A model generated the notes under the pieces. It was not told the origin of the DNA. It saw only the letters and a list, made by a program, of their open reading frames with translations, and made no database searches. Below, one piece after another: positions 55,908 to 64,000 of a stretch of DNA of 64,000 bases (position 1 is the stretch's first letter; each line of letters opens with the position of its first letter). A program made the translations under genes and the position numbers. The DNA comes from Halichondria panicea. Lineage: Eukaryota; Porifera; Demospongiae; Suberitida; Halichondriidae. Location of the stretch: positions 3,336,646 to 3,400,645 of the forward strand of contig NC_087391.1 in NCBI RefSeq assembly GCF_963675165.1. Reading direction: 5' to 3'.

Positions 55908-57348
55908 CAGGTTTTAACACTGGGACCACAGGTGCAGCCCAGTTAGAGAACTTCACTGGTTCAATGATTCCGTTTGCTTCTAATCGCTTGAGTTCATTTT
56001 CCACCTTCTCACGTAAGGCGTACGGAACCTTTCTTGCCTTGCAGAATGTAGGAGTTGCATCTTGCTCCACTTGTAACTTTGCTTCAATGTGGGCAGCTTT
56101 TCCTAGCTCTGGACTGAATACACCTTTGTGTTTACTGAGGGTTTCCTCAACAGATGGCGGGTACTGGGGTGTGTAATGGATAGCAGCCAATTCCTTCCAA
56201 TTCAATTGGAGACGCTTAAGCCAATCTCTACCCAATAGGCTAGGTCCAGAACCTTCTACTACTAGCACTGACAGAGCAGCTCGTTGTGCCTCGTACCTCA
56301 CATGTACTTTTAGTGTTCCTAGCACAACCAGCTGTTGTCCGGAGTACGTACGTAGTCGTATCGTCGTAGGTTTCAATGCGACTTTTCGGAGTTGTTGAGA
56401 CGTTTTGTTCTTCTGAAGTTGTCGAAATGTTTCGTTGCTGATCAGCGACATCGCTGCACCAGTATCCACTTCCATTTCCATAGGAACCTTATTCAGTGAC
56501 ACATGTACCACATATGGTGGTTGGTGGTGGTTCCTTTCTTCCACATGATTGATCAGATTTACACTGTCATCAGACTCGTAGCTGTGCTCCATGTGATGAG
56601 TAGGTTTCTTTCCTTTTTCTTGTTTTGCCTTAGCTCGGCATACCCTTGCAATGTGGCCAGGTTTCTTACAGTAGTGACATTCCGCTTCCTTAAACTTGCA
56701 CACTGCTGGCTGATGTTTACCACCACAGCGATAACAGTCTCTTGGCTGATCCTGCGGGGGTGTTTTGCTTGATTTCTGGTGTTTCTGTTTCCTTGACATA
56801 TACAAGACTTCACTTGTGTCGTGTCTTCGAAGGCTCTTCGTGGTCTTCTCTGCAGACTCAGATGCTTGCACTATTTCAAGTGCTCGCTTGTACGTCAGGT
56901 CAGCTTCTGTCAATAGCCTCTTCCTGTCCGTCTCTTTCCGCAATCCCACCACGATCTGATCTCGAAGTTCTTCTGTCAGTCTGTCTCCCGCAAATCCACA
57001 GTGGATTGCTAGTTTCCTCAACGCTGCATCGAACTCAGCCATACTTTCTCCTTCCTTCTGGACTCTGGTACGAAACTGAAAGCGTTCGGCGATCACTATC
57101 CGTGGAGGTTCATAGTGTCTTTGCAGTAGGGCCGTGAGCTCAGCCAATGTCTTGGTACTAGGCTTTGTGGGTGACAACAAGTCGCTCAGTCTAGCATATG
57201 TCGACGCTCCAATGGACGATAGTAGAGTTGCTACTTTCAAGTCGTCCTGTATTCTTTGAGCTGTGAAGTACAGATCCACCCTCTCCAAGTATTGTGTGAT
57301 GGAATCAGTAGCTGCATTGAACTCTTGCAAGCTACCTCGAGTTGCCAT
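55864..57348 (-). CDS. Gypsy gag-protease-RT N-terminus, 494 aa
   Basis: An open frame from MATRGSLQEF. Residues ~1-190 are retrotransposon gag (LYFTAQRIQDD, HYEPPRIVIAERFQFRTRVQ). ~205-240 holds two CCHC-type zinc knuckles (CYRCGGKHQPAVC and CHYCKKPGHIARVC). ~290-390 is an aspartic protease with EVDTGAAMSLIS. ~440-480 begins the RT fingers (LEANGIIEPV, NWAAPVVPVLKPDG). The gag packages the RNA and the protease matures the polyprotein. The frame ends soon after a deletion of roughly 50-60 codons in RT. Confidence 0.92.
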   Translation of the reverse strand: MATRGSLQEFNAATDSITQYLERVDLYFTAQRIQDDLKVATLLSSIGASTYARLSDLLSPTKPSTKTLAELTALLQRHYEPPRIVIAERFQFRTRVQKEGESMAEFDAALRKLAIHCGFAGDRLTEELRDQIVVGLRKETDRKRLLTEADLTYKRALEIVQASESAEKTTKSLRRHDTSEVLYMSRKQKHQKSSKTPPQDQPRDCYRCGGKHQPAVCKFKEAECHYCKKPGHIARVCRAKAKQEKGKKPTHHMEHSYESDDSVNLINHVEERNHHQPPYVVHVSLNKVPMEMEVDTGAAMSLISNETFRQLQKNKTSQQLRKVALKPTTIRLRTYSGQQLVVLGTLKVHVRYEAQRAALSVLVVEGSGPSLLGRDWLKRLQLNWKELAAIHYTPQYPPSVEETLSKHKGVFSPELGKAAHIEAKLQVEQDATPTFCKARKVPYALREKVENELKRLEANGIIEPVKFSNWAAPVVPVLKPDGFDDQHPQGFVSV

Positions 57349-57376
57349 TGGTACAGTTTTATCCTCGTTGCCAATT

Positions 57377-57664
57377 TGTTATATCTTTGACAGCCTAGCG
57401 ATACTCTAGATCAGCCTTATAGATATATTGTTACTCTGCACTATGTCTAGGGACAGGGGTTCACCTAGCATCTGAGTCTGATAATGACAACTGAACACTG
57501 TGCACAAACACTGACTTAAATACACACAGAAACAAAACCAGTTTAACTAGAACTAAACAGGTCAGACAGGAAACCATACCTAATAATATGCATACAGAGA
57601 CTACCACTAAAACCCACAAATATGTACTACTAATAATAAGGTTAAGTCTAAAGAGTTACCAACA
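57377..57664 (-). repeat. 5' LTR of the gypsy element
   Basis: 288 bp, TG...CA; for an element on the minus strand this is the upstream LTR and should carry the promoter. See the partner at 52558-52854. Confidence 0.9.
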
Positions 57665-58115
57665 AAGAGAAAGTGGGAAATTTAATTGCAAGTGTTAAGT
57701 AAGCCGTTGTTGTCTTCCTCAAGAGGAAGTGGACTGTCTGTACGAAAAGATGTATCCTGAACTGTCACAACGTTTGAAGGATGGAATAATCTATGTACCT
57801 TCTATTATCAAGAAGTTTTAAGAATTGATAACCACAATGCCAAAAATTCTTTTGTGATTGCAGAACCCCCGTTTAACTTTACAACCGCATTGAAGTCCAG
57901 AATGAAAGTAAACCTCACTTATTCGCTTATGTGCACTGGCCTATGGTGCACCCTGAAAGTAGGAAAACCTGTAGAAGTATGGTGCAACGATTTATACGAA
58001 CCCACTAGTACTTTTACCTGTAGAAAGTATTCGCAACAGAGCAATTTTTGCAGTTGATAGTTTCAATAATCCCTGTTTTAGAATAGTAGTATCTGTTTGC
58101 GTACAGGTTATCACG
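57665..58115 (+). pseudogene. tnp2-type transposase, copy C, 3' piece
   Basis: It continues copy C after the gypsy insertion: DCLYEKMYPELSQRLKDGII, VPSIIKKF, FAYVHWPMVHPES and KPVEVWCNDLYEP. The last matches KPVSIWYHDLYDCC at the C-terminus of copy A. Several frame changes and one stop are present. Confidence 0.75.
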
Positions 58116-58163
58116 TACAACTGTGTGTGTGTGTGTTTGTGCATGCATGATGAAAATTGGCAA

Positions 58164-59472
58164 TTAACCCTTTCCCCGTTTTAATTAAAACAAGAAAATA
58201 CAGAATAAATAACAATTTTCTTTAAAAATTCATATATCATGAACCATCGTGACAGGGCCTAGGAAAACAACCCTTATGGAGCAAACTAATAATGTTCAGT
58301 ACACTACAAAGTAAAATATTTAGAGCTATTTTAGGATTTTGGTTTTCTTTCATAAGAAGTAACTTCAATATCTCCTCTAACTAAAAAAAAAAATTTTTTA
58401 TCCGAAAATTTTTTTGTATAGCTGTTACAAGGCAGCCATTGAATTTTTTCATGCTGTTCTTGTATACGGATAGAACTTCGAACATTAGTTTCTCAAAACG
58501 GTAGGTCAATACTGTCCCCCTTTCACCCGAAAATATTTTGGGGTAGGAAGGTGCGAAGTGAGTGATATTGTAATCAATTTGAAGCTTAAGCACTGCTTTA
58601 TTTAATTAAGCAATAAAATACAATTAATTAGTTTGTTTTCCTAGGCCCTGTCATTTTTACATTGAAATGACTTGTAACTATTTCCTACAGGTAGCGCAGA
58701 CCCCAGAGGTATCTTGACACCATCTTCGTTACCTAGCAACTGACCACCCCCACTAATTAGCAATTGTTTACAAACATTCACAATTATGTACACAAATAAT
58801 ATTGTATGAGGGCACAGAGTGGCTAAAGACACTAAATAAGTGTTCTCAATGTTCTCACGGTGACATGGTTCAATCAAGATCTGCATAAAGTTCTCTGTGA
58901 GGTCGTACCAGCAGACGCCCTTTTCCCGGGAAATGTTTTCTTCACCTACACACAGGTTTACAAGTTCAATGGTGGCTCATGATGTCCACTGCTGTACTAA
59001 CTAGCCTAAATACAGTTATACTGAAGCCTACAAGACTACATATGCTACTCTAGACTTTCCAGATCCAAGAAGTTTATCAATCCCAAGAGCTTCTTCCTCA
59101 GGCCTTCAGGCTCGATATTCTTTAGCTTGAGGTAGCTTCTTATCTAGCTATGATCCCAGTCACTATCCTCTCACTCTCACTCAATAAGGCCATAAGCATT
59201 GATATTCTCACTGTGTAGCTGCTCTAGAACCTCACTGAGGTTGTACTACAAAGATCTTGAAACATTATCAAACGGTCACTTTTCTTTCGACATTATTGTA
59301 CCAAGCGTACCTCGAGGCAGCATATTAAAGATACCATGTGAAAGAGCAGCTCAATGCACATGTGCTGGTACCTACAGGGTGTGCATAGCTCCAACACAGC
59401 GTACACAGCAAATTTTTGAAAATTACCACTAGAGTGGCCGTCATATGACGGCTTCAACGGGGAAAGGGTTAA
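58164..59472. mobile_element. piggyBac-type MITE (family P2), copy 2
   Basis: TTAA at 58164-58167 and 59469-59472 flank inverted ends CCCTTTCCCCGTT. The interior matches 37107-38000 along most of its length ('agtaactatttcctacaggtag', 'aagatcttgaa', 'gagcagctcaatgc'). It is longer because of an inserted element at 58250-58653. Confidence 0.9.
58250..58653. mobile_element. Nested hAT-like MITE
   Basis: Perfect 19-bp inverted repeats TGACAGGGCCTAGGAAAAC at both ends surround ~365 bp without coding content. The inner CAGGG..CCCTG is a hAT-style terminus. It interrupts a position that is uninterrupted in the sister P2 copy at ~37193. A clear 8-bp duplication is not visible. Confidence 0.85.
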
Positions 59473-59703
59473 TAATGAAGGTTATTTTCAAAATTCCTTT
59501 TGACAGAGATATAATCTTAACTAAACTTCAATGATTTAACACGTTTCATGCACATTCCAAAACGTCATTGGAATTATCAGGTTTCTAACTCCGAAACAAA
59601 ACAGGAAACCTGATTTACACGTTTCCTTAGACATTTCAGGTCACAAAATGCAAAGGAAATACATCTTTTTTTCTTGTGCATGCTGCATTTAAATGAGCAT
59701 TCC

Positions 59704-59909
59704 TGATCAGTGTATTAAAGCGGCCATTCTAGAATGTCTGTGTTTTTTGCCAAAAAGTCAGGAAATTAGGGAGTGCTTGCATTTACCAATTTCTGGATTC
59801 TTAAATCTTTAAATTTCCATTAATGCGAGTTTCCAGAACTCAACGTTTCCTGGTATTTTGAAAACACGAGGGGGAGAAATTTTAACATTACAACCCCTGT
59901 GGCAGTTAT
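59704..59909 (+). repeat. Left terminal inverted repeat
   Basis: Pairs with 63306-63510. Only a few substitutions and a 2-4 base indel near the inner end distinguish the arms. Confidence 0.92.
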
Positions 59910-60237
59910 AAGTTTGTGCAATAGGTGAATAATTGTATACCAGTCATATCTCCTGTTTGGAACATTTCTAAGATAATGTGCTGATACCATTGTGTATATT
60001 TCCATAGCAACATAGGGTGGTGGGTTTGTGGTAGAACAGCAAAAAAAATTGGTAATCAGTTATAGGGAGAGAAAAGACCATGCAACGGTTTCCAGCCAGG
60101 TCTGGGACTTTGTCACAATGTCTATAAGAGTTTGGCTATCTTATAATTATGCAAGGTTCAATCTTGCTTACATATCTACACATCCCCCGCAGTGCTCAAA
60201 ATTGTTAGCCCGTTTCAGTTGAAAGGCTGTGAAGTTC

Positions 60238-60285
60238 ACATAATAATAATAATAACAAGAATAAGAATAAGAATAAGAATAAATG
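60238..60285 (+). repeat. (aat/aataag)n microsatellite
   Basis: Short runs of aat and aataag in the 3' non-coding part of the RING gene, between it and the left inverted repeat. Confidence 0.8.
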
Positions 60286-60360
60286 CATGAAACAAGAGTA
60301 TACATATACTCTTGATGAAAACACAACAGGGATACAAGTTCACCAATAAATGTTCATTAG

Positions 60361-61647
60361 TCAGAGCTTGACAATGGAGAAGGCGTATGCTTTCGAAGAA
60401 ATTCTTGGAAGCTTCTTACAAGGGGTAACTTTGGGCAGTCCTTGAGAGTCAAAGAGGCACGACAATGTGGGCAGGTTGACTGGGCCTCCAGCCATTGTGC
60501 CACACACACCTCACACCCCAAAATAACAACAGGGAGACACCACAGCTGGGAATGATGTCTGAGACTTGCATACGAGGCATTCGAATACAGTTTTATCCAT
60601 AGTGCCTAGGGAAGATGGTGCCAATGGTAGAGACATTTTTTTTGCTCTGTGCTGTGGGGCAAAATCAAAATCACTATCAGAGCTCGAGTCCAAGGAAATA
60701 ACCCTTCCTTTCTTTACTTCAGATTTTCTAACGGCTCGAATACGTTTGGAGGTTTTCCAAAACCTTGATCCTGGATAGAGAAAGTAAGCACTAGTAATGG
60801 CATAATCAGTAACTGCTGAATTAACAAGTTATTAAAGAGTCAGCACAATGAATACATCGAGCTTCTTACCTCGAGTAGTAGAAGTATTCGGTATCTTCAG
60901 GTAGTCTATGTCCATAAGTACGCATTCTTCACCATTGAATAGCTCGTCACTAACCATCTTCGACACATTTGGAACGCTGGCAATTTCCTCAGAAAGGTCG
61001 ATGGGGACATTGCTCACTTTCTTCCATTGTTTATCAGCTTCATTCCATTTGCACACCTCAATATACTTTCTCCATTCGGGACGGCTGCTAGAACTTGAAG
61101 ACATTGTGGAAGGGCCTGCACCATCAACACTCGGTTCAGCTCGAGCTCGAACTCCAGGTGGCTTCTGTCCTGAGGCAGAGCTTGCACCTAGCAAGGCTGA
61201 CGTGAACTTTGGACTCCATTTTGGCGGTCGTCCTCTTTTTCGTGATGTTGCTTGTGATGTTGCTTGTGAAGGAGGCTGGTAAGAGAAAGAGGCTACTTGC
61301 TGGTCTTGAGGCAAACCATCTGCCTTGAGCGAATCCCCGTTCACAACCCACTTTGATAGGTCATCTACATCAAGAAACTTTCCCTCATGGTCTGGTGTTT
61401 CCACAAACCCATCGTCAGAAATCAAAATAATGGAATCGGGGAACAGTCCAAACACTTTACCAATAACTTGAGTAGTTAGCTGTGATGGTTTGAGCTTCAC
61501 GGTTTTGCCATCTTTCTCTATGGTATACAGGCTGTAGTTGTACAAGTTGCTTACACTCGAACTCATGTTCCTAGGCCCTTCTTTCACGGTATCAGCGCAG
61601 CATAGAGCTAAATAGAGAGGACACTTGCAATTTTGTGCCCAGGCCAT
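60361..61647 (-). CDS. AT-hook / RING-finger companion protein of the IS3-like element
   Basis: Exon 1 (60870-61647) and exon 2 (60361-60770) are joined by a GT-AG intron (60771-60869; donor gtaagaag, acceptor ctatccag). A start at 61647 gives a Cys-rich leader; the Met at 61566 (MSSSVSN) is an alternative. Residues 41-105 form an unrecognised conserved-looking module (KTVKLKPSQLTTQVIGKVFG, ILISDDGFVETPD). RKRGRPPKW near 136-144 is an AT-hook. Exon 2 has a Ser/Asp patch and a RING-type finger: CLVC, PCC, then in the next frame GCEVC, CPHC. One frameshift splits the RING finger near 60528, directly after the PCC. It may help recognise the element ends or act as an E3 ligase; both are inference. 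Confidence 0.65.
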
Positions 61648-61767
61648 GTGCTTTTGACCGTATGTTGATCTACATGTAGATTTATCTATTTAAAAAGCAA
61701 TCGCAAAATATTTATTAGGCTAGGGTGCGGCTAATTCGAATCCAGGCGTGTATCGAGGCTAAGAAGG
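61648..61767. promoter_or_regulatory. Divergent promoter of the IS3-like element
   Basis: 120 bp between two outward-facing start codons, AT-rich with 'tttaaaaag' (61690) and 'aaatatttatt' (61707). Promoter activity is inferred from gene layout. Confidence 0.45.
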
Positions 61768-63241
61768 ATGGATGTGGATGAAGTGTTTGAAATGGTTACA
61801 AGTGGTATGACCCACGAAGATATAAGTAATACACTCAAGACCCGCTTTCCAGGAATAAGAGGCTTCTCTGCAAGAAGTGTTCGGCGATTCTGCTCTGAAA
61901 ATGGCATTCATAAACCAGATTCTGCTCAAGTAGATGCTGTAGTCGAATGTGCTGTTACTGAAGTAAGCTAAACGTAGTATAGGGCTTAATACTAAGAATA
62001 TTACCGTAGCACCGGAGAATACAGTCCATGTGCGTAATTAGCTAAGTACCACAAAAAACATTTCTAAATTAATTATGACTTGCAGGTTGGACATGTGTAT
62101 GGCCGGAGAATGTTAAAGGGTGTGCTTGAGTCTAAAGGTATTAAGGTATCTGAGAAAAGAGTTTCAGAGTCCTTACAGAGAGTGGCCCCTTTGCAATATG
62201 ATCAGCAGCGGAATGACACCTTAGACCGTACTAATCCACTGCAATACTCGGCTCTCCACTTTGGGCATAAACTTCATATTGACCAAAATGAAAAGATCAC
62301 AATGTTTGGTGCTACCCACATAGTTGCAAGGGATGGATATTCAGGCAAGATAATTGCTTACTGTACAATGCCAGTCAAGAACAATTTGGCTATATACGAC
62401 AGTATTTTGAGGTATTGTTCAACTCATTGAATAATAGTTACATCAGTAACACGTATAATTTCCATATCAGGTCATCTACTAAAACGTATGGTCTTTGGAA
62501 GCAAATTCGAGTCGACCATGGAAGAGAATTTTATCTTCTTTTGTATGTACAAGAAGCACTTCGTTGTCGTGTTGGCCCTCGGGATATTCTTCCTTACGTT
62601 CAATCTCCTTCAACAGAAGTAAGGGTACTGATATTGCTTACATGCATTAACTTTTCTCTCTACAGAACCACACTGTTGAACGCATTTGGGTTGAAGTAAA
62701 TTCTCGTATTAACTACCCCCTAAAGCGACACTTGATATCAATGGAAGCTACTAATCTGATTAACATGAGTGATGAAACTACAAAATTTTGTGTTTCGTTT
62801 GTTACGTGCAATGTTGCTTATCATGGATTATCATTGTTTGTTGCAGCTTGGAATCATCATTCTATACCAGGTAAATGTAATGACATTATTATTGATGACA
62901 CATGCGCTATTATAATATGTGATACAGGTCGAGGAGTACCCAATCATTTGCAGGTGCAGCGTTATGAAACTATACCCATTCCAGATGGGGAAGTACCGGG
63001 TACTGATGAAGCTGCAGATGCATACCGTTCTCAAGGTGGTCAGCTAAGAGAGTTTGGACTTTTTGGTTGCGATCCACTCAAGGATCGACAGGATCTAATT
63101 ATGAAAAGGGAGCAATATTTCCTCTCTCGCTGTCGTTTTGGGGACATCTTTAGTAATGTGGTATCAGGAAATGGACAAGCATATTCATATGCAATTGCTG
63201 AGTTCATTAGAATAACGAACTCTCTAGAAGCTTATCTATAG
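61768..63241 (+). CDS. IS3-like (rve) integrase/transposase, 395 aa, five exons
   Basis: Exons 61768-61962, 62086-62411, 62471-62618, 62666-62870 and 62928-63241 are all GT-AG, in matching phases, and without a stop before TAG at 63239, so the gene appears intact. Residues ~1-60 look like a helix-turn-helix region (THEDISNTLKTRFPGIRGFS). The DDE core is visible: D131 in KLHIDQNEK, D189 in IRVDHGREF and E228 in NHTVERIWVEVN, spacing D57D38E, close to bacterial IS3 elements and retroviral-type integrases. The C-terminal ~150 residues (WNHHSIPGRGVPN, GLFGCDPLKDR) are a conserved extension in animal relatives as I recall. The gene cuts and joins element ends in the nucleus. Confidence 0.88.
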
Positions 63242-63305
63242 TCTAAGAGCCATTTTACTTGCTCATAATCATTATAGAGTGTTTAACATTAACTGAGTAC
63301 TACAA

Positions 63306-63510
63306 GTTAACTGCCAGGGGTTGTAATATTAAAATATCTCCCCCTCGTGTTTTCAAAATACCAGGAAACGTTGGGTTCTGGAAACTCGCATTAATGGAAA
63401 TTTAAAGATTTAAGAATCCAGAAATTGGTAAATGCAAGCACTCCCTAATTTCCTGACTTTTTGGCAAAAAACACAGACATTCTAGAATGGCCGCTTTAAT
63501 ACACTGATCA
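63306..63510 (-). repeat. Right terminal inverted repeat
   Basis: Inverted partner of 59704-59909; begins ~65 bp after the integrase stop codon. Confidence 0.92.
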
Positions 63511-63667
63511 TTCCTGGTGGGGTTCATATTTAATACCCTGATATTACAATATTGCTGACCACACCATTATGTAATTTTCGACAATCATTACCTACTTAGC
63601 TCAAAAAAGTCTGCTTGCTTACGGCCTCGAGTAGTGGGGTTTTGGGGTTTAACTATAAACAAATTTA

Positions 63668-63845
63668 GTACCATATATATTATAGCGGGTAATTTTCTTG
63701 GGGTGAAATATTCGTTATTTTCGTGGGCAAGCTGACCTCCACGAAACTTTAACGTAGGCATGGCTTACCAGTGCAAGCAACGAAATTTTTACTCCACCGT
63801 TTTTCGAGGAGTTGAACGAATTTTTACCCCACAAAAATTACGGTA
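63668..63845. mobile_element. MITE (family M3), copy 2
   Basis: Ends TACCATATAT / ATTACGGTA with TTCGTGG..CCACGAA words inside, and 'accagtgcaagcaacgaaa' shared with 'gcagtgcaagcagcaaccacgaaa' at 22065. Relative of 21944-22156, more diverged. Confidence 0.6.
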
Positions 63846-64000
63846 ATACTGTTCCATAACATAATTATATAGGTGTCATAGCTGTCATCATTTTCACAAG
63901 TAGTATCTGCTTGTGCCTGCTGAAGAGTTGGCCAATTCTTCGATTCCTGTGTATTCCTGTGTCTAAAAACTGTTCCCATTCAAACCACTGACGCCACTTG

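Larger units (their letters stand above)
52558..57664 (-). mobile_element. Ty3/gypsy LTR retrotransposon, nearly complete
   Basis: LTRs at 52558-52854 and 57377-57664 start TGTTATATC and end ..ACA, and the insertion is flanked by the 5-bp target duplication AAGAG (52553-52557 and 57665-57669). The polypurine tract is at ~52856-52872 on the minus strand. The internal region begins just after the right LTR with TTGGCAACGAGGAT, a primer-binding-site-like context seen in other gypsy elements. The two LTRs are nearly identical apart from an extra ~9-bp duplication in the left one, so the insertion is young. It sits inside tnp2 copy C and has itself taken a MITE at 52894-53596. Confidence 0.93.
59704..63510. 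mobile_element. Complete two-gene transposon with ~205-bp inverted ends and IS3-like integrase
   Basis: The arms 59704-59909 and ~63306-63510 are near-identical inverted copies, starting TGATCAGTGTATTAAAGCGG and ending near 'attacaacccctg-gcagtta'. TTCC lies just outside each end (59700-59703 and 63511-63514), a likely target duplication. Inside are two divergent genes: an AT-hook/RING protein (minus) and a five-exon integrase (plus). The arms match in about 98 of 100 positions by eye, so the element is young. It resembles the eukaryotic IS3-like (IS3EU) class in its integrase; that class name is from memory. Confidence 0.88.

Noticed and set aside
53727-57137. Several plus-strand frames of 60-137 codons
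   Set aside because: All are shadows of the gypsy gag-pol on the minus strand.

Overview
This window looks like a transposon-dense stretch of an invertebrate animal genome. It is AT-rich, has short GT-AG introns (about 15 of 47-600 bp can be read directly), and is packed with degenerate eukaryotic mobile elements. One strong host-type signal is an exon encoding a segment of the AP-3 complex delta subunit (36.23-36.34 kb). A kinase fragment with a 'HN-x-KG-x-N' catalytic loop and the mix of Helitron, tnp2, IS3-like, piggyBac, gypsy and copia relics would suit a demosponge, but this assignment is inference. I saw no bacterial genes, no CRISPR array, and no tRNA or rRNA.

Layout: 0.4-1.1 kb, a MITE whose sister lies inside a gypsy element at 52.9-53.6 kb. 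3.3-9.6 kb (minus), a Helitron of the OTU + Rep + PIF1 helicase + endonuclease type, broken into many frames. 10.5-11.46 kb, a MULE/FLYWCH transposase relic. 12.05-12.65 kb, a gypsy integrase piece joined to a copia integrase piece. 13.4-14.1 kb, a piggyBac MITE. 14.4-15.9 kb, a truncated copia element. 16.3-19.6 kb, an unknown exon, a YqaJ recombinase relic and a DDE-transposon N-terminus. 21.1-21.8 and 24.9-25.5 kb, piggyBac remains. 26.0-28.7 kb, a decayed gypsy. 29.8-30.5 kb, a hAT relic. 31.5-32.4 kb, a dead kinase and a tnp2 fragment. 35.0-35.8 kb, a fold-back element. 37.1-38.0 kb, a second piggyBac MITE family. 40.2-40.7 kb, a short TIR MITE.

The right third is the richest part. Two copies of a tnp2 (Transposase_21/DUF4218) gene, at 43.6-45.3 kb (+) and 46.9-49.9 kb (-), each have the same companion gene placed head-to-head about 100-165 bp upstream (42.3-43.5 kb on -, 50.0-51.5 kb on +). 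A third tnp2 copy (52-58 kb) is split by a nearly complete 5.1 kb gypsy element with 5-bp target duplication AAGAG, which itself carries a MITE. At 59.70-63.51 kb lies an essentially complete 3.8 kb transposon with about 205-bp terminal inverted repeats. It holds two divergent genes: an intact five-exon IS3-like integrase (395 aa) and an AT-hook/RING protein. Between the tnp2 copies is an apparently intact three-exon gene (160 aa, 45.5-46.7 kb) with a minisatellite inside its intron.

A window-wide peculiarity cuts across all of this. Dozens of perfect 7-70 bp tandem duplications interrupt reading frames in unrelated genes, and in several cases dropping one copy returns the conserved frame. 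Either a local mutational process or, more likely, an assembly artefact makes many elements look more broken than they are.
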